Below, in pieces: positions 26,978-36,605 of a stretch of 64,000 bases of DNA. The stretch spans positions 62,001 through 126,000 of the forward strand of contig NZ_JYLI01000005.1 in NCBI RefSeq assembly GCF_001439785.1. The letters are read 5' to 3'. A program made the position numbers and the translations under genes. The first letter of the stretch is position 1; every line of letters begins with the position of its first letter. The notes beneath the pieces are model-generated. The model worked only from the letters and a program-made list of their open reading frames with translations. It made no database searches and was not told where the DNA came from. The DNA comes from Pseudomonas poae. Its GTDB lineage: Bacteria; Pseudomonadota; Gammaproteobacteria; Pseudomonadales; Pseudomonadaceae.

Positions 26978-28321
26978 TCAAGCCACCGCAGCATCCGGCA
27001 CCTCCACCGCCACCAACCCCTCCTTCATCCGCCTGGCATCGCGTACAAAACTGCGCGAGGCCTGGAACAGAAACAGCAGGGTCAGAAACAGCGCCACCGG
27101 AATCAGGTACATGGCGTCGTGCAACCCGACCGCCTTGTAAGCCTCGGTCATCTGCTGCGCCCCCGCCGCATACATCGCCGAATGCGCAAAGTGATCGGAC
27201 AGGCCACCCACCACAATCGGCCCCATACCGCCGCCCAGCAGGTACAGGCCGGCAAAAAACAACGCCATCGCGGTGGCGCGCAAACGGGGCTCCACCACGT
27301 CCTGGATCGCCGTGTACACACAGGTGTAGAAGTTATACGCAAACAGCCAGCCCACACTGAACAACGCCACGAACACGCCAATCTCGATACGCCCGGCGTG
27401 CAACGCCCAGGCAGTGGTGACGGTGGAAATGACCAGGCTGAAAGCAGCGAACAACAGCCGCCCATTGGCTACCCGCTGGTGAATCTTGTCGGCCACCCAC
27501 CCACCCAGCGTCAGGCCCACCAGCCCCGTCAGGCCGACGATCACACCGGTGGCCACCGCCGCCTCCTGCAGCGGCAGCAGAAAATAGCGCTGCAGCATCG
27601 GCACCAGAAACGAGTTGCACGCATAAGTGGCAAAGTTAAAGCACAGCCCGGCCAGCACCAGCCATAGAAAGGTCGGCACCGCCAGCACGCGGCGAATCGG
27701 GCGATCGACGCGTTCCTGGGCGACCTGCACGTTTTCCGCCGCGCCGCGTTTGGGTTCCTTGATGTAGAACATGAACACCGCGAGGATCATTCCCGGTACT
27801 GCCGCGATAAAGAACGGTGCGCGCCAGCTGTCGAACGCCTTGACCATCCAGCCGATGGTAAAAAAGGCCAGCAACAGGCCCAGCGGCAAGCCGAGCATGA
27901 AAATGCCCATGGCCCGTGCACGGCGGTGCGCCGGAAACAGGTCACCGATCAGCGAGTTGGCGGCCGGAGCATAACTGGCTTCGCCAATCCCGATGCCCAT
28001 GCGCACCAGCAGGAAGGTCCAGAAACTGCCGACCAGGCCGTTGACGGCGGTCAGCCCGCTCCAGGCAAACAGGCCCCAGCCCATCAGTTTGCTGCGCGAA
28101 CCGGTGTCGGCCAGGCGCCCGAGCGGCAGGCCGGCGATGGCATACACCAGCGTGAACGCGGTGCCGATGATGCCAAGCTGGAAGTCGCTGAGGTGCCATT
28201 CCATGCGGATGGGCTCGATGATGATCGCCGGAATGGTGCGATCGAAGAAGTTGAACAGGTTGGCCAGGAACAGCAGGAACAGAATGCGCCAGGCATTCGC
28301 CGCTTGGGTCGAGTTCTGCAT
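26978..28321 (-). CDS. MFS transporter, spinster-like
   Basis: A 447-residue transporter with 12 predicted membrane helices. The helix-1 motif LFNFFDRTIPAIIIEPI and the loop LPLGRLADTGSRSKLMGWGL resemble the spinster/UhpC-like MHS-type branch of the MFS often annotated as Spns-family carriers. Helix 4-5 contains GIGIGEASYAPAANSLIGDLFP, a conserved element of this group. Substrate is not predictable; sphingolipid, sugar-acid and aromatic substrates are all reported for relatives. It is a single gene without an adjacent regulator or enzyme. Confidence 0.85.
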   Translation of the reverse strand: MQNSTQAANAWRILFLLFLANLFNFFDRTIPAIIIEPIRMEWHLSDFQLGIIGTAFTLVYAIAGLPLGRLADTGSRSKLMGWGLFAWSGLTAVNGLVGSFWTFLLVRMGIGIGEASYAPAANSLIGDLFPAHRRARAMGIFMLGLPLGLLLAFFTIGWMVKAFDSWRAPFFIAAVPGMILAVFMFYIKEPKRGAAENVQVAQERVDRPIRRVLAVPTFLWLVLAGLCFNFATYACNSFLVPMLQRYFLLPLQEAAVATGVIVGLTGLVGLTLGGWVADKIHQRVANGRLLFAAFSLVISTVTTAWALHAGRIEIGVFVALFSVGWLFAYNFYTCVYTAIQDVVEPRLRATAMALFFAGLYLLGGGMGPIVVGGLSDHFAHSAMYAAGAQQMTEAYKAVGLHDAMYLIPVALFLTLLFLFQASRSFVRDARRMKEGLVAVEVPDAAVA

Positions 28322-28576
28322 GGGTCCGTCTCTTTTTATTGTTATGAGCGCTGCGATGCCCGATGCATCCTGCTCAGGTCACTGCAACATAGTCAGGCGA
28401 GCGGCGCTTGTCTGTAATGATTCGTAAAGCTGATAGGGCATGATTTGACCCGGCATTGCGGGACTTTTCCTACAAAAAATATAAGTGCGCCCCCCTCTTC
28501 CCAACGGCCACGGCCCGGATAGAATGGCGAGCCTTCCCGTTGTACCTCCCCCTTACCTTTCTTATCGATGACGCCC

Positions 28577-28945
28577 ATGTCCGAAGCCAGTCCGTGTCTG
28601 AATTGCGGTGCCTGCTGTTCATACTTTCGTGTGTCTTTCTTCTGGGGCGAGTGCGCCTCATCCGGCGGCACGGTGCCCGACGATCTGGTGGTACAGATCA
28701 ACCCGACCCGCGTGGCGATGATCGGCACCGACCAGAAACCCGCGCGTTGCTGCAGCCTGGAGGGCGAAGTGGGCAAAGGCACCAGTTGTTCGATTTATGA
28801 ACTGCGCTCGAGCCCGTGTCGCGAGTTTGACGCGTCATGGAGCCAGGGCGAACAAAACGTCGATTGCGATGCAGCCCGCGCAGCGTTCGGCCTGCTGCCG
28901 CTGGAAGCGCCCGCCTTCGAACTGGCGATGCCTATCAGCGCTTAG
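28577..28945 (+). CDS. YkgJ-family cysteine-cluster protein
   Basis: A 122-residue protein with the CxxCxxCC motif of the YkgJ/UPF0153 family (CLNCGACC near residues 6-13). Further cysteines lie in ARCCSLEG, TSCSIYE and SSPCREFD, the pattern expected of a zinc- or iron-sulphur-binding fold. The biochemical function of the family is unknown. The ATG at 28577 (MSEASPC) is favoured because family members begin close to the first cysteines; an in-frame ATG 9 bases earlier is possible and neither has a clear ribosome site. Confidence 0.82.
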   Translation: MSEASPCLNCGACCSYFRVSFFWGECASSGGTVPDDLVVQINPTRVAMIGTDQKPARCCSLEGEVGKGTSCSIYELRSSPCREFDASWSQGEQNVDCDAARAAFGLLPLEAPAFELAMPISA

Positions 28946-29086
28946 CATCAAACGCTATGCCCGGCATGCCAAAATCAAAGACAGCAATGTGCCATTACGC
29001 CTTGCGAATTCTGTGAGCCTTCTATACTCGTCCCCATAGGTCATCGCCGTAGGCCGTGACGTAACTACGCAATGACGGGACATGCT

Positions 29087-31330
29087 ATGGAATGGCTGGG
29101 TCTGCACTTTTTCACCGACCTTCCGCACAACGGGCACTTATTACTCAATTGCAGTCATAACCCGTTTCTCGTGCTATTGGCCTACCTGGTCGCCTGTGCG
29201 GCCGGTTTCGGCACGCTGGACATGGCCGAACGCGTCGGCCACGTCGAAGACCCCACCGCGCGCCGCCACTGGCGCTGGCTGGGCGCCGGATGCCTGGCGG
29301 GCGGCATCTGGTCCACCCACTTCATCAGCATGCTGGCGTTCCAGGTGCCAATCGCCATTCACTATGAATTGATCATGACGTTCGTCTCGTTGCTGATCGC
29401 CCTGATCGCGTCGCTGTTTGCCATGAAAACCCTCAGTCACGCGACCCTGCGCTTCGATCAGTACCTGCTGGCGTCGCTGTGGATGGGCGTGGGCATTGCG
29501 CTGATGCACTACGTGGGGATGGCGGCCATGCGCTCCCAGGCCCAGGTGTACTTTGGCGCCGGGCTGTTCATGGCCTCGGTGGCCATTGCCATCGGCGCCA
29601 GCCTCGCGGCCCTGTTGCTGTCCAGTTACCTGCGCAACGGCGCGGGGGTGTTTCACCAGTTGCTCAAATACGCCGCCAGCCTGGTGCTTGGCGCCGGCAT
29701 CATCAGCATGCATTTCACCGGCATGGCCGCCATGCAGATGGTGGTGCCTACCGGCGCGGACCTGTCCTCACCGTCGAACACCAATCCGATCCAGCTGGGG
29801 CTCTCGGTGGCCGTGATCACCCTGCTGGTGATCGGCAGCAGCATCAGCGCCGCCCTGGCCGACAAAAAGCTGCAGCACAAGGAGCGTGACCTGCGCCGCG
29901 TCAATGCGCTGCTCAGCGAACTGGACCAGGCGCGCGCCTCCCTGCAGCAGGTGGCGCACTACGACGCACTGACCAGCCTGCTCAACCGTCGCGGCTTCAA
30001 CCAGATCTTCGTGGAGAAGCTCGCGGAAAAGACCGCGTCAAAGGGCATGATGGCGGTGATCTTTCTCGATATTGACCACTTCAAGCGGATCAACGACAGC
30101 CTCGGACACGACGCCGGCGACCAGTTGCTGACCGTGCTGGCCAGCCACATCAAGAGCTCGGTGCGCAGCCATGCCGACGTGGTCGCGCGCTTTGGCGGCG
30201 ACGAATTCTGCATCCTGATCAGCATCCACCACCGTGACGAAGCGCGGCATCTGGCCCAACGCATCATGCAGCAGATGAAAGAACCCATCGAACTGGCTGG
30301 GCGGCGCATGGTGATGACCACCAGCATTGGTATCAGCCTGTTTCCCGATGACGGCGTAACCTGCGAAGAACTGCTGAAAACCGCAGACCTGGCGCTCTAC
30401 CAGTCCAAGGATGCGGGGCGCAACAGCTTGAATTTCTTCAACGCCAACCTGAAAACCCGCGCCTTCCTCGAGCTGCAACTGGAGGAAGAGTTACGCGCAG
30501 CCTTGCGCGAGCGCACCGGGCTGGTGCTGTTCTATCAACCGATCTTCGACATGAAACTGGGCAAGGTCACCCGCCTGGAGGCACTGGTGCGCTGGCAGCA
30601 TCCGCAACACGGGCTGCTGGCGCCCGACCGCTTTATCGGGATCGCCGAAAGCAACGGGCTGATCGCCGAACTGGACAACTGGGTGTTGCGCCAGGCGTGT
30701 CACGACTTGAGCGTTTTGTCCGACAAGGGCTACGGCGACCTGAACATGACCGTCAACTGCTCGGCGTTGAACCTGGCACGCGATGAGTTGGCCGATGAAG
30801 TCGAAGAGGCACTGCGCTTCAGCGGGATCGCGGCTGCCCGCCTGGAACTGGAAGTCACGGAAAATGCGCTGATGGGCAATATCAGCAGCACGCTGGCGTT
30901 GCTGCGGCACATTCGTGCACTGGGGGTATCGCTGGCCATCGATGACTTCGGCACCGGTTATTCGTCCCTGGCCTACCTCAAGCGACTGCCGCTCAACACG
31001 TTGAAGATTGACCGCTCGTTTATCCAGGACTTGCCCAAATCCGCCGCCGACATCGAGATTGTCCAGGCCATTATCGGGATGGCGCACACGCTGCATCTGA
31101 ATGTGGTGACCGAGGGCGTGGAAACCCAGGCGCAGTTCGACTTACTGCATAAACACGGTTGCGACTTCATCCAGGGCTACCTGCTGAGCCCTGCGGTGCC
31201 TGCAAGTGAGGTGATTGGGGTCATTCAGGGGATTCACCTGCGTAATCCGCTGGCGGCCGAGGCTTCAGCGGTCAAGGAGCCGGCGCAGAGCCAGCCGGGA
31301 CCTGGCGCCCTGGTCAGGCCTATTCGGTGA
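29087..31330 (+). CDS. MHYT-GGDEF-EAL membrane protein (MucR-like c-di-GMP enzyme)
   Basis: A 747-residue bifunctional-type diguanylate cyclase/phosphodiesterase. Seven membrane helices (about 15-260) carry three MHYT-type motifs (THFISML, LMHYVGMAAM, SMHFTGMAAM), a proposed copper/redox gas sensor. The GGDEF domain has ARFGGDEFCI. The EAL domain has LEALVRWQ, the DDFGTGYSSLAYLK loop and EGVETQAQ, so both active sites look intact. Relatives include P. aeruginosa MucR, linked to alginate and biofilm control. ACGGGA stands 7 bases before the ATG at 29087; an ATG at 29072 is an alternative. TTGCGA and TATACT upstream may be its promoter. Confidence 0.92.
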   Translation: MEWLGLHFFTDLPHNGHLLLNCSHNPFLVLLAYLVACAAGFGTLDMAERVGHVEDPTARRHWRWLGAGCLAGGIWSTHFISMLAFQVPIAIHYELIMTFVSLLIALIASLFAMKTLSHATLRFDQYLLASLWMGVGIALMHYVGMAAMRSQAQVYFGAGLFMASVAIAIGASLAALLLSSYLRNGAGVFHQLLKYAASLVLGAGIISMHFTGMAAMQMVVPTGADLSSPSNTNPIQLGLSVAVITLLVIGSSISAALADKKLQHKERDLRRVNALLSELDQARASLQQVAHYDALTSLLNRRGFNQIFVEKLAEKTASKGMMAVIFLDIDHFKRINDSLGHDAGDQLLTVLASHIKSSVRSHADVVARFGGDEFCILISIHHRDEARHLAQRIMQQMKEPIELAGRRMVMTTSIGISLFPDDGVTCEELLKTADLALYQSKDAGRNSLNFFNANLKTRAFLELQLEEELRAALRERTGLVLFYQPIFDMKLGKVTRLEALVRWQHPQHGLLAPDRFIGIAESNGLIAELDNWVLRQACHDLSVLSDKGYGDLNMTVNCSALNLARDELADEVEEALRFSGIAAARLELEVTENALMGNISSTLALLRHIRALGVSLAIDDFGTGYSSLAYLKRLPLNTLKIDRSFIQDLPKSAADIEIVQAIIGMAHTLHLNVVTEGVETQAQFDLLHKHGCDFIQGYLLSPAVPASEVIGVIQGIHLRNPLAAEASAVKEPAQSQPGPGALVRPIR

Positions 31331-31372
31331 CGCTGCGGGTATTCAATGAGAACTGCGGCGCCGTTGATATTT

Positions 31373-31456
31373 TTCGCGAGCAAGCCCGCTCCCACAATTT
31401 GACCGTGTTCATTCGGCAGGAATGCGATCAACTGTGAGAGCGGGCTTGCTCGCGAA
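31373..31456. repeat. REP doublet after the c-di-GMP gene
   Basis: TTCGCGAGCAAGCCCGCTCC is mirrored by GAGCGGGCTTGCTCGCGAA about 36 bases later. It begins 40 bases after the stop codon and may act as an mRNA 3' end stabiliser. Confidence 0.88.
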
Positions 31457-31543
31457 GACAATCTGACAGCCGAAAAATAATGATCGCTCTGCCACATTCT
31501 GAAACAATCTCTACCGACTGCCCCGCGGCTCAAAACTGTTCCC

Positions 31544-31559
31544 GTGACGTTAACGTCAC
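31544..31559. promoter_or_regulatory. Perfect 16-bp palindrome between convergent genes
   Basis: GTGACGTTAACGTCAC is self-complementary over all 16 bases. It resembles MerR-type operators such as that described for LiuR (an ACGTTAACGT core), but it lies between two genes that both end here, so no obvious target promoter is present. The rest of 31457-31664 holds no gene that I can see. Confidence 0.5.
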
Positions 31560-31635
31560 CCTGCCTGTGACCTTTTACCACGGCAAGGTGCCATCACGGC
31601 AGCAGCGGTTACTCCGCTACACATATTAGCGCTGG

Positions 31636-31660
31636 AAAATAACGCACATTTTTAGTGCGC
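31636..31660 (-). terminator. Possible terminator of the DUF2288 gene
   Basis: On the minus strand a short hairpin CGCAC / GTGCG with a 7-base loop is followed by TTATTTT, just after the gene stop at 31665. The stem is short, so confidence is limited. Confidence 0.45.
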
Positions 31661-31664
31661 TCAT

Positions 31665-31970
31665 TTATTGAGCCGCCCTTTCCTGGATCAGAATCCACGG
31701 CGAGACCACCACCGCCCACAGGCCAGGGTCACGCGCCACCAAGTCCAGCGCCCGCGTTGCAGACACTTCGCCAAGGCGGCCTTCGGCCAGCCAGGCGGCG
31801 ACTTTATCGCGGTTATCCTCGGCCATTCCCTCGGCAGCTTCGATCAAATCCAGGTCGGCATCGACCCACAATAGGGCACCCTTGGCGAAGAACGGCTCAA
31901 GCTCCTTCCAGGATATTTCGGCGGTTTCACCGAGCAGCTTGGCATAGAGGGTGCTAGGTTCTTGCGTCAT
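31665..31970 (-). CDS. DUF2288 family protein
   Basis: A 101-residue soluble protein of the DUF2288 family, found mainly in gammaproteobacteria and cyanobacteria and of unknown function. Typical segments are LYAKLLGETAEISWKELEPFFAKG (about 8-31), a hydrophobic-acidic stretch VDADLDLIEAA and the C-terminal LWAVVVSPWILIQ. It has no signal peptide or membrane helix. It is convergent with the c-di-GMP gene and divergent from braC; nothing in the context hints at its role. Confidence 0.8.
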   Translation of the reverse strand: MTQEPSTLYAKLLGETAEISWKELEPFFAKGALLWVDADLDLIEAAEGMAEDNRDKVAAWLAEGRLGEVSATRALDLVARDPGLWAVVVSPWILIQERAAQ

Positions 31971-32310
31971 GGGAATTCACCTGAAGAAAAAATCGGCGCA
32001 ATCATAACGTTGAGCTTCAGTCAGAAAAACCCAGTTGCAAATGTGTAACCGAAAGAAAGTGTCAGGAAAGCCAAGGATTGCCCGGAACACTGGCATGACC
32101 CCGCCGCAATTCTGTCTTTTACTTTCATTTAAGCGACACCCCCTGGATTTGCCCCCAGCACCCAGCTTTTCAAGCGATCAACCGGCGCTCTACACTGTAC
32201 CGGTACAGTTGCCAGGGCACCGCCGGGGGGATATCCGCATATCCGATCCGGTTCTGCAGCCCACAAGGCCGCTGGAACTATAAAAAATACAACAGCATGA
32301 GTGGAGCACT
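31971..32310 (+). promoter_or_regulatory. Promoter/leader region of braC with perfect operator-like palindrome
   Basis: A 340-base non-coding stretch between divergent genes. At 32194-32209 lies the perfect palindrome ACTGTACCGGTACAGT. It overlaps TACACT (32191-32196), a plausible -10 with a weak TTTTCA about 18 bases upstream. A repressor bound there would block braC transcription. I recognise nothing else in the stretch. Confidence 0.6.
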
Positions 32311-33438
32311 ATGAATAAGGCTACTAAGCAGATTTCCAAACTGTTTGCCGCTATGGTCCTGGCTGGGGTTGCCGGCCATTCGTTCGCAGCCGACACCATC
32401 AAGATCGGCATCGCCGGTCCCAAGACCGGTCCTGTGACGCAGTACGGTGACATGCAATTCATGGGTGCCAAGCAGGCAATCGCCGACATCAACGCCAAGG
32501 GCGGCGTCGATGGCAAAATGCTTGAGGCCAAGGAATACGACGACGCCTGCGACCCTAAACAGGCCGTGGCGGTCGCCAACAAAGTGGTCAACGACGGCGT
32601 CAAGTTCGTGGTCGGTCACCTGTGCTCCAGCTCCACTCAGCCGGCATCGGACATCTATGAAGACGAAGGCGTCATCATGATTACCCCGGCCGCCACCAGC
32701 CCGGAAATCACCGCCCGTGGCTACAAGCTGATCTTCCGCACCATCGGCCTGGACAGCGCCCAGGGCCCGGCCGCCGGCAACTACATTGCCGACCACGTAA
32801 AACCGAAAATCGTCGCCGTATTGCACGACAAGCAGCAGTACGGTGAAGGCATCGCCACCGCCGTTAAACAGACCCTCGAGAAGAAAGGCGTGAAAGTGGC
32901 GGTCTTCGAAGGCCTGAACGCTGGCGACAAGGACTTCTCCTCGGTCATCCAGAAGCTCAAGCAAGCCAACGTCGACTTCGTCTACTACGGCGGCTACCAC
33001 CCGGAGCTGGGCCTGATCCTGCGTCAGTCCAAAGAAAAAGGCCTGAACGCGAAATTCATGGGGCCGGAAGGCGTCGGCAACGACTCCATCTCGCAGATCG
33101 CCCAGGGCGCCTCCGAAGGCCTGCTGGTAACCCTGCCGAAATCCTTCGACACCGACCCTGCCAACAAGGCCATCGTTGAAGAGTTCACCAAGAACAAGCA
33201 GGACCCGACCGGTCCGTTCGTGTTCCCGGCCTACTCGGCGGTTGAAGTGATTGCCGGCGGCATCGCCGCTGCAAAAAGCGAAGACACCGCCAAAGTGGCC
33301 GAAGCCATCCACGCGGGCACCTTCAAGACCCCTACCGGCGATCTGAGCTTTGACGCCAAGGGCGACCTGAAGGACTTCAAGTTCGTGGTCTACGAATGGC
33401 ACTTCGGCAAACCAAAAACCGAAGCTTCCCCTCAGTAA
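32311..33438 (+). CDS. braC: Branched-chain amino acid ABC transporter, periplasmic binding protein
   Basis: A 375-residue LIV-binding protein. Residues 1-26 are a signal peptide ending SFA|AD. The mature protein begins DTIKIGIAGPKTGPVTQYGD, and the pair of cysteines in YDDACDPKQA and GHLCSSSTQ matches the disulphide of LivJ/BraC proteins. It delivers leucine, isoleucine, valine and often alanine to BraDE. A hairpin terminator 20 bases after the stop separates it from braD, which would yield more binding protein than permease. Confidence 0.96.
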   Translation: MNKATKQISKLFAAMVLAGVAGHSFAADTIKIGIAGPKTGPVTQYGDMQFMGAKQAIADINAKGGVDGKMLEAKEYDDACDPKQAVAVANKVVNDGVKFVVGHLCSSSTQPASDIYEDEGVIMITPAATSPEITARGYKLIFRTIGLDSAQGPAAGNYIADHVKPKIVAVLHDKQQYGEGIATAVKQTLEKKGVKVAVFEGLNAGDKDFSSVIQKLKQANVDFVYYGGYHPELGLILRQSKEKGLNAKFMGPEGVGNDSISQIAQGASEGLLVTLPKSFDTDPANKAIVEEFTKNKQDPTGPFVFPAYSAVEVIAGGIAAAKSEDTAKVAEAIHAGTFKTPTGDLSFDAKGDLKDFKFVVYEWHFGKPKTEASPQ

Positions 33439-33458
33439 GCCAGGCGTTACTGCCCAAC

Positions 33459-33490
33459 AAGCCCACTGTGAGAGCAGTGGGCTTTGTTTT
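33459..33490 (+). terminator. Intra-operon terminator/attenuator between braC and braD
   Basis: A 10-bp stem AAGCCCACTG / CAGTGGGCTT with loop TGAGAG is followed by TGTTTT. It probably makes transcription partly stop after braC, so the binding protein is in excess. Confidence 0.85.
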
Positions 33491-33666
33491 ACGAGGTTTA
33501 TGGGCCTGTCACCCGCGATCCGGGCGCTGGCTCACCTGAAAATCTTAAAACCGTCACCAGCGGTTCGCTGGCAAACGCTTTGTGCAAATGTGCTCACAGA
33601 ACACAGCGCAAGGCCGGAACATGACTCCACCAGTGAAATGCGTATCGGGTTTTTAGGAGCGCTGTA

Positions 33667-34590
33667 ATGCCTGAGATCTATCATTTTTTCCAACAGCTGG
33701 TTAATGGCCTGACCATTGGCAGCACCTATGCCTTGATAGCCATTGGTTACACCATGGTTTACGGCATCATTGGAATGATCAACTTCGCCCATGGCGAGGT
33801 GTACATGATTGGTTCCTACGTGGCCTTCATCGCCCTTGCCGGGCTGGCCATGATGGGTATCCACTCACTGCCGCTGTTGATGACCGCTGCATTCCTCGCA
33901 TCGATCGTCGTGACCAGTGCCTATGGCTACAGTATCGAGCGCGTTGCCTACCGTCCCTTGCGTGGCAGCAACCGTCTGATCCCGCTGATTTCCGCCATCG
34001 GCATGTCGATTTTCCTGCAGAACACCGTATTGCTGTCCCAGGACTCCAAGGACAAGTCCATCCCCAACCTGATCCCGGGGAGCTTTTCCTTCGGCCCAGG
34101 TGGCGCACAGGAAGTGCTGATTTCCTACATGCAGATTCTGGTTTTCGTCGTCACCCTGGTGGCCATGCTGGGTCTCACGCTGTTTATCTCCCGTTCCCGT
34201 CTGGGGCGCGCCTGCCGGGCCTGCGCCGAAGACATCAAGATGGCCAACCTGCTGGGCATCAACACCAACAACATCATCGCCCTCACCTTCGTGATCGGCG
34301 CCGCACTGGCGGCTGTCGCGGCGGTACTGCTGAGCATGCAGTACGGCGTGATCAACCCCAACGCCGGTTTCCTGGTAGGCCTCAAGGCCTTTACCGCAGC
34401 GGTATTGGGCGGCATCGGCAGCATTCCGGGCGCGATGCTCGGCGGGCTGGTGCTGGGTGTGGCCGAAGCGTTTGGCGCCGACATCTTCGGCGATCAGTAC
34501 AAGGACGTCGTGGCGTTCGGCCTGTTGGTTCTGGTGCTGTTGTTCCGTCCGACCGGCATTCTGGGCCGTCCGGAGGTTGAGAAAGTATGA
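33667..34590 (+). CDS. braD: Branched-chain amino acid ABC transporter permease (LivH type)
   Basis: A 307-residue inner-membrane permease with about eight helices. The N-terminus [33 protein letters not shown] is the LivH signature. The cytoplasmic EAA-like loop is [20 protein letters not shown] near 178-197, which contacts the ATPases. It follows braC by 228 bases and its stop overlaps braE by ATGA. It forms the channel with BraE. Confidence 0.96.
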   Translation: MPEIYHFFQQLVNGLTIGSTYALIAIGYTMVYGIIGMINFAHGEVYMIGSYVAFIALAGLAMMGIHSLPLLMTAAFLASIVVTSAYGYSIERVAYRPLRGSNRLIPLISAIGMSIFLQNTVLLSQDSKDKSIPNLIPGSFSFGPGGAQEVLISYMQILVFVVTLVAMLGLTLFISRSRLGRACRACAEDIKMANLLGINTNNIIALTFVIGAALAAVAAVLLSMQYGVINPNAGFLVGLKAFTAAVLGGIGSIPGAMLGGLVLGVAEAFGADIFGDQYKDVVAFGLLVLVLLFRPTGILGRPEVEKV

Positions 34591-35840
34591 GCAGATATCT
34601 TAAATCGGCGTTTTTCAGCGCCTTGCTGGTGTGGGCCGTGGCCTTTCCGGTGCTGGGTCTCAAGCTGAGCATTGTCGGCATCAACCTGGAAGTGCATGGC
34701 ACCGGTCCCGTGACCCTGACCATCATCGCCCTGTGCTCGGTGCTGATGTTCCTGCGCGTGCTGTTCACGCAGCAGGTCGGCGCCTTGTTCAAGGGCAACC
34801 GTGGCCCGTTGGTGTCGCCCAAGGTCAGCCAGTTCCTGACCCTGCCGCGTACCCAGCGCTACATCATCATCGGCCTGATCGTGGCGGCGTTGATCTGGCC
34901 GTTCTTCGGCTCGCGCGGCGCGGTCGATATCGCAACCCTGATCCTGATCTACGTGTTGCTGGGCCTGGGCCTGAACATCGTGGTGGGCCTCGCCGGCCTG
35001 CTCGATCTGGGTTATGTGGGCTTCTACGCCGTGGGTGCCTACACCTACGCGCTGCTCTCGCACTATTTGGGTTGGAGCTTCTGGATCTGCCTGCCGCTGG
35101 CCGGCATGGCGGCAGCCACGTTCGGCTTCTTGCTGGGCTTCCCGGTGTTGCGCCTGCGCGGTGACTACCTGGCCATCGTGACCCTGGGTTTCGGGGAAAT
35201 CATCCGCCTGTTCCTGCGTAACCTCACGGACATCACTGGCGGCCCCAACGGCATCAGCAGCATTCCCAAGCCAACGTTCTTCGGACTGTCGTTCGACCGT
35301 ACCGCTGCCGAAGGCATGCAGACCTTCCACGAGTACTTCGGGATCGCCTACAACCCGGTGAGCAAGGTGGTGTTCCTCTACCTGGTGGCGCTGTTGCTGG
35401 CACTGGCCGCCCTGTTCGTGATCAACCGCCTGCTGCGCATGCCAATCGGCCGTGCGTGGGAAGCGCTGCGCGAGGATGAGATCGCCTGCCGTGCGCTGGG
35501 TCTGAACCCGACCATCATCAAACTCTCCGCGTTCACCCTGGGGGCTGCGTTCGCCGGTTTCGCCGGCAGCTTCTTCGCGGCTCGCCAGGGCCTGGTGACG
35601 CCGGAATCCTTCACCTTCATCGAGTCGGCGATCATCCTCGCCATCGTGGTACTGGGTGGCATGGGCTCGCAGTTGGGCGTGATCCTGGCCGCGATCGTGA
35701 TGATCCTGCTGCCGGAAATGATGCGTGAGTTCAGCGAGTACCGCATGTTGATGTTCGGCGCCATGATGGTGCTGATGATGATCTGGCGCCCGCAAGGCCT
35801 GCTGCCCATGCAACGTCCACACATGGAGCTGCGCAAATGA
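34587..35840 (+). CDS. braE: Branched-chain amino acid ABC transporter permease (LivM type)
   Basis: A 417-residue permease, longer than BraD because of an N-terminal extension (about 1-110) with extra membrane segments, as in P. aeruginosa BraE. The core has [25 protein letters not shown] near residues 130-155, and the ATPase-contact loop [20 protein letters not shown] near 290-309. It overlaps braD and braF by 4 bases each, so braDEF are translationally coupled. Confidence 0.96.
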   Translation: MSRYLKSAFFSALLVWAVAFPVLGLKLSIVGINLEVHGTGPVTLTIIALCSVLMFLRVLFTQQVGALFKGNRGPLVSPKVSQFLTLPRTQRYIIIGLIVAALIWPFFGSRGAVDIATLILIYVLLGLGLNIVVGLAGLLDLGYVGFYAVGAYTYALLSHYLGWSFWICLPLAGMAAATFGFLLGFPVLRLRGDYLAIVTLGFGEIIRLFLRNLTDITGGPNGISSIPKPTFFGLSFDRTAAEGMQTFHEYFGIAYNPVSKVVFLYLVALLLALAALFVINRLLRMPIGRAWEALREDEIACRALGLNPTIIKLSAFTLGAAFAGFAGSFFAARQGLVTPESFTFIESAIILAIVVLGGMGSQLGVILAAIVMILLPEMMREFSEYRMLMFGAMMVLMMIWRPQGLLPMQRPHMELRK

Positions 35841-36604
35841 GCCGCGAGATCCTGAAAGTCGAAAATCTGAGCATGCGCTTTGGCGGTTTGCTGGCGGTCA
35901 ACGGCGTGGCCCTGACCGTGAAAGAGAAACAGGTGGTTGCGTTGATCGGCCCCAACGGCGCCGGCAAGACCACGGTGTTCAACTGCCTCACCGGTTTCTA
36001 CAAGCCAAGTGGCGGCAGCATCCTGCTGGACGGCCAGCCGATCCAGGGCCTGGCCGGTCACGAAATCGCCCGCAAGGGCGTGGTGCGCACCTTTCAGAAC
36101 GTGCGGTTGTTCAAGGACATGACGGCGGTCGAGAACCTGCTGATTGCCCAGCACCGTCACCTGAACACCAACTTCTTTGCCGGCCTGTTCAAGACCCCGG
36201 CGTTTCGCAAGAGCGAGCGCGAGGCCATGGAATACGCCGAGTACTGGCTGGACAAGGTCAACCTCACCGAGTTTGCCAACCGTCCTGCCGGCACCCTGGC
36301 CTATGGTCAGCAACGTCGCCTGGAAATCGCCCGCTGCATGATGACCCGCCCGCGGATCCTGATGCTCGACGAACCCGCCGCCGGCCTGAACCCAAAGGAA
36401 ACCGAGGACCTCAAGGCGCTGATCAGCGTGCTGCGTGAGGAACACAACGCCACGGTGCTGCTGATCGAACACGACATGAAACTGGTCATGAGCATTTCCG
36501 ACCACATCGTCGTGATCAATCAGGGCACGCCGCTGGCCAACGGCACGCCGGAGCAGATCCGCGACAATCCTGAAGTGATCAAAGCCTATCTGGGGGAAGC
36601 GTAA
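35837..36604 (+). CDS. braF: Branched-chain amino acid ABC transporter ATPase (LivG type)
   Basis: A 255-residue ABC ATPase. Walker A is GPNGAGKTT near residue 38, the signature is [13 protein letters not shown] near 155, Walker B is [13 protein letters not shown] near 175, and the switch His follows in LLIEHDM. The extended region between Walker A and the signature ([20 protein letters not shown]) is typical of LivG. It begins in the end of braE and is followed by braG after one base. Confidence 0.97.
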   Translation: MSREILKVENLSMRFGGLLAVNGVALTVKEKQVVALIGPNGAGKTTVFNCLTGFYKPSGGSILLDGQPIQGLAGHEIARKGVVRTFQNVRLFKDMTAVENLLIAQHRHLNTNFFAGLFKTPAFRKSEREAMEYAEYWLDKVNLTEFANRPAGTLAYGQQRRLEIARCMMTRPRILMLDEPAAGLNPKETEDLKALISVLREEHNATVLLIEHDMKLVMSISDHIVVINQGTPLANGTPEQIRDNPEVIKAYLGEA

Positions 36605-36605
36605 A

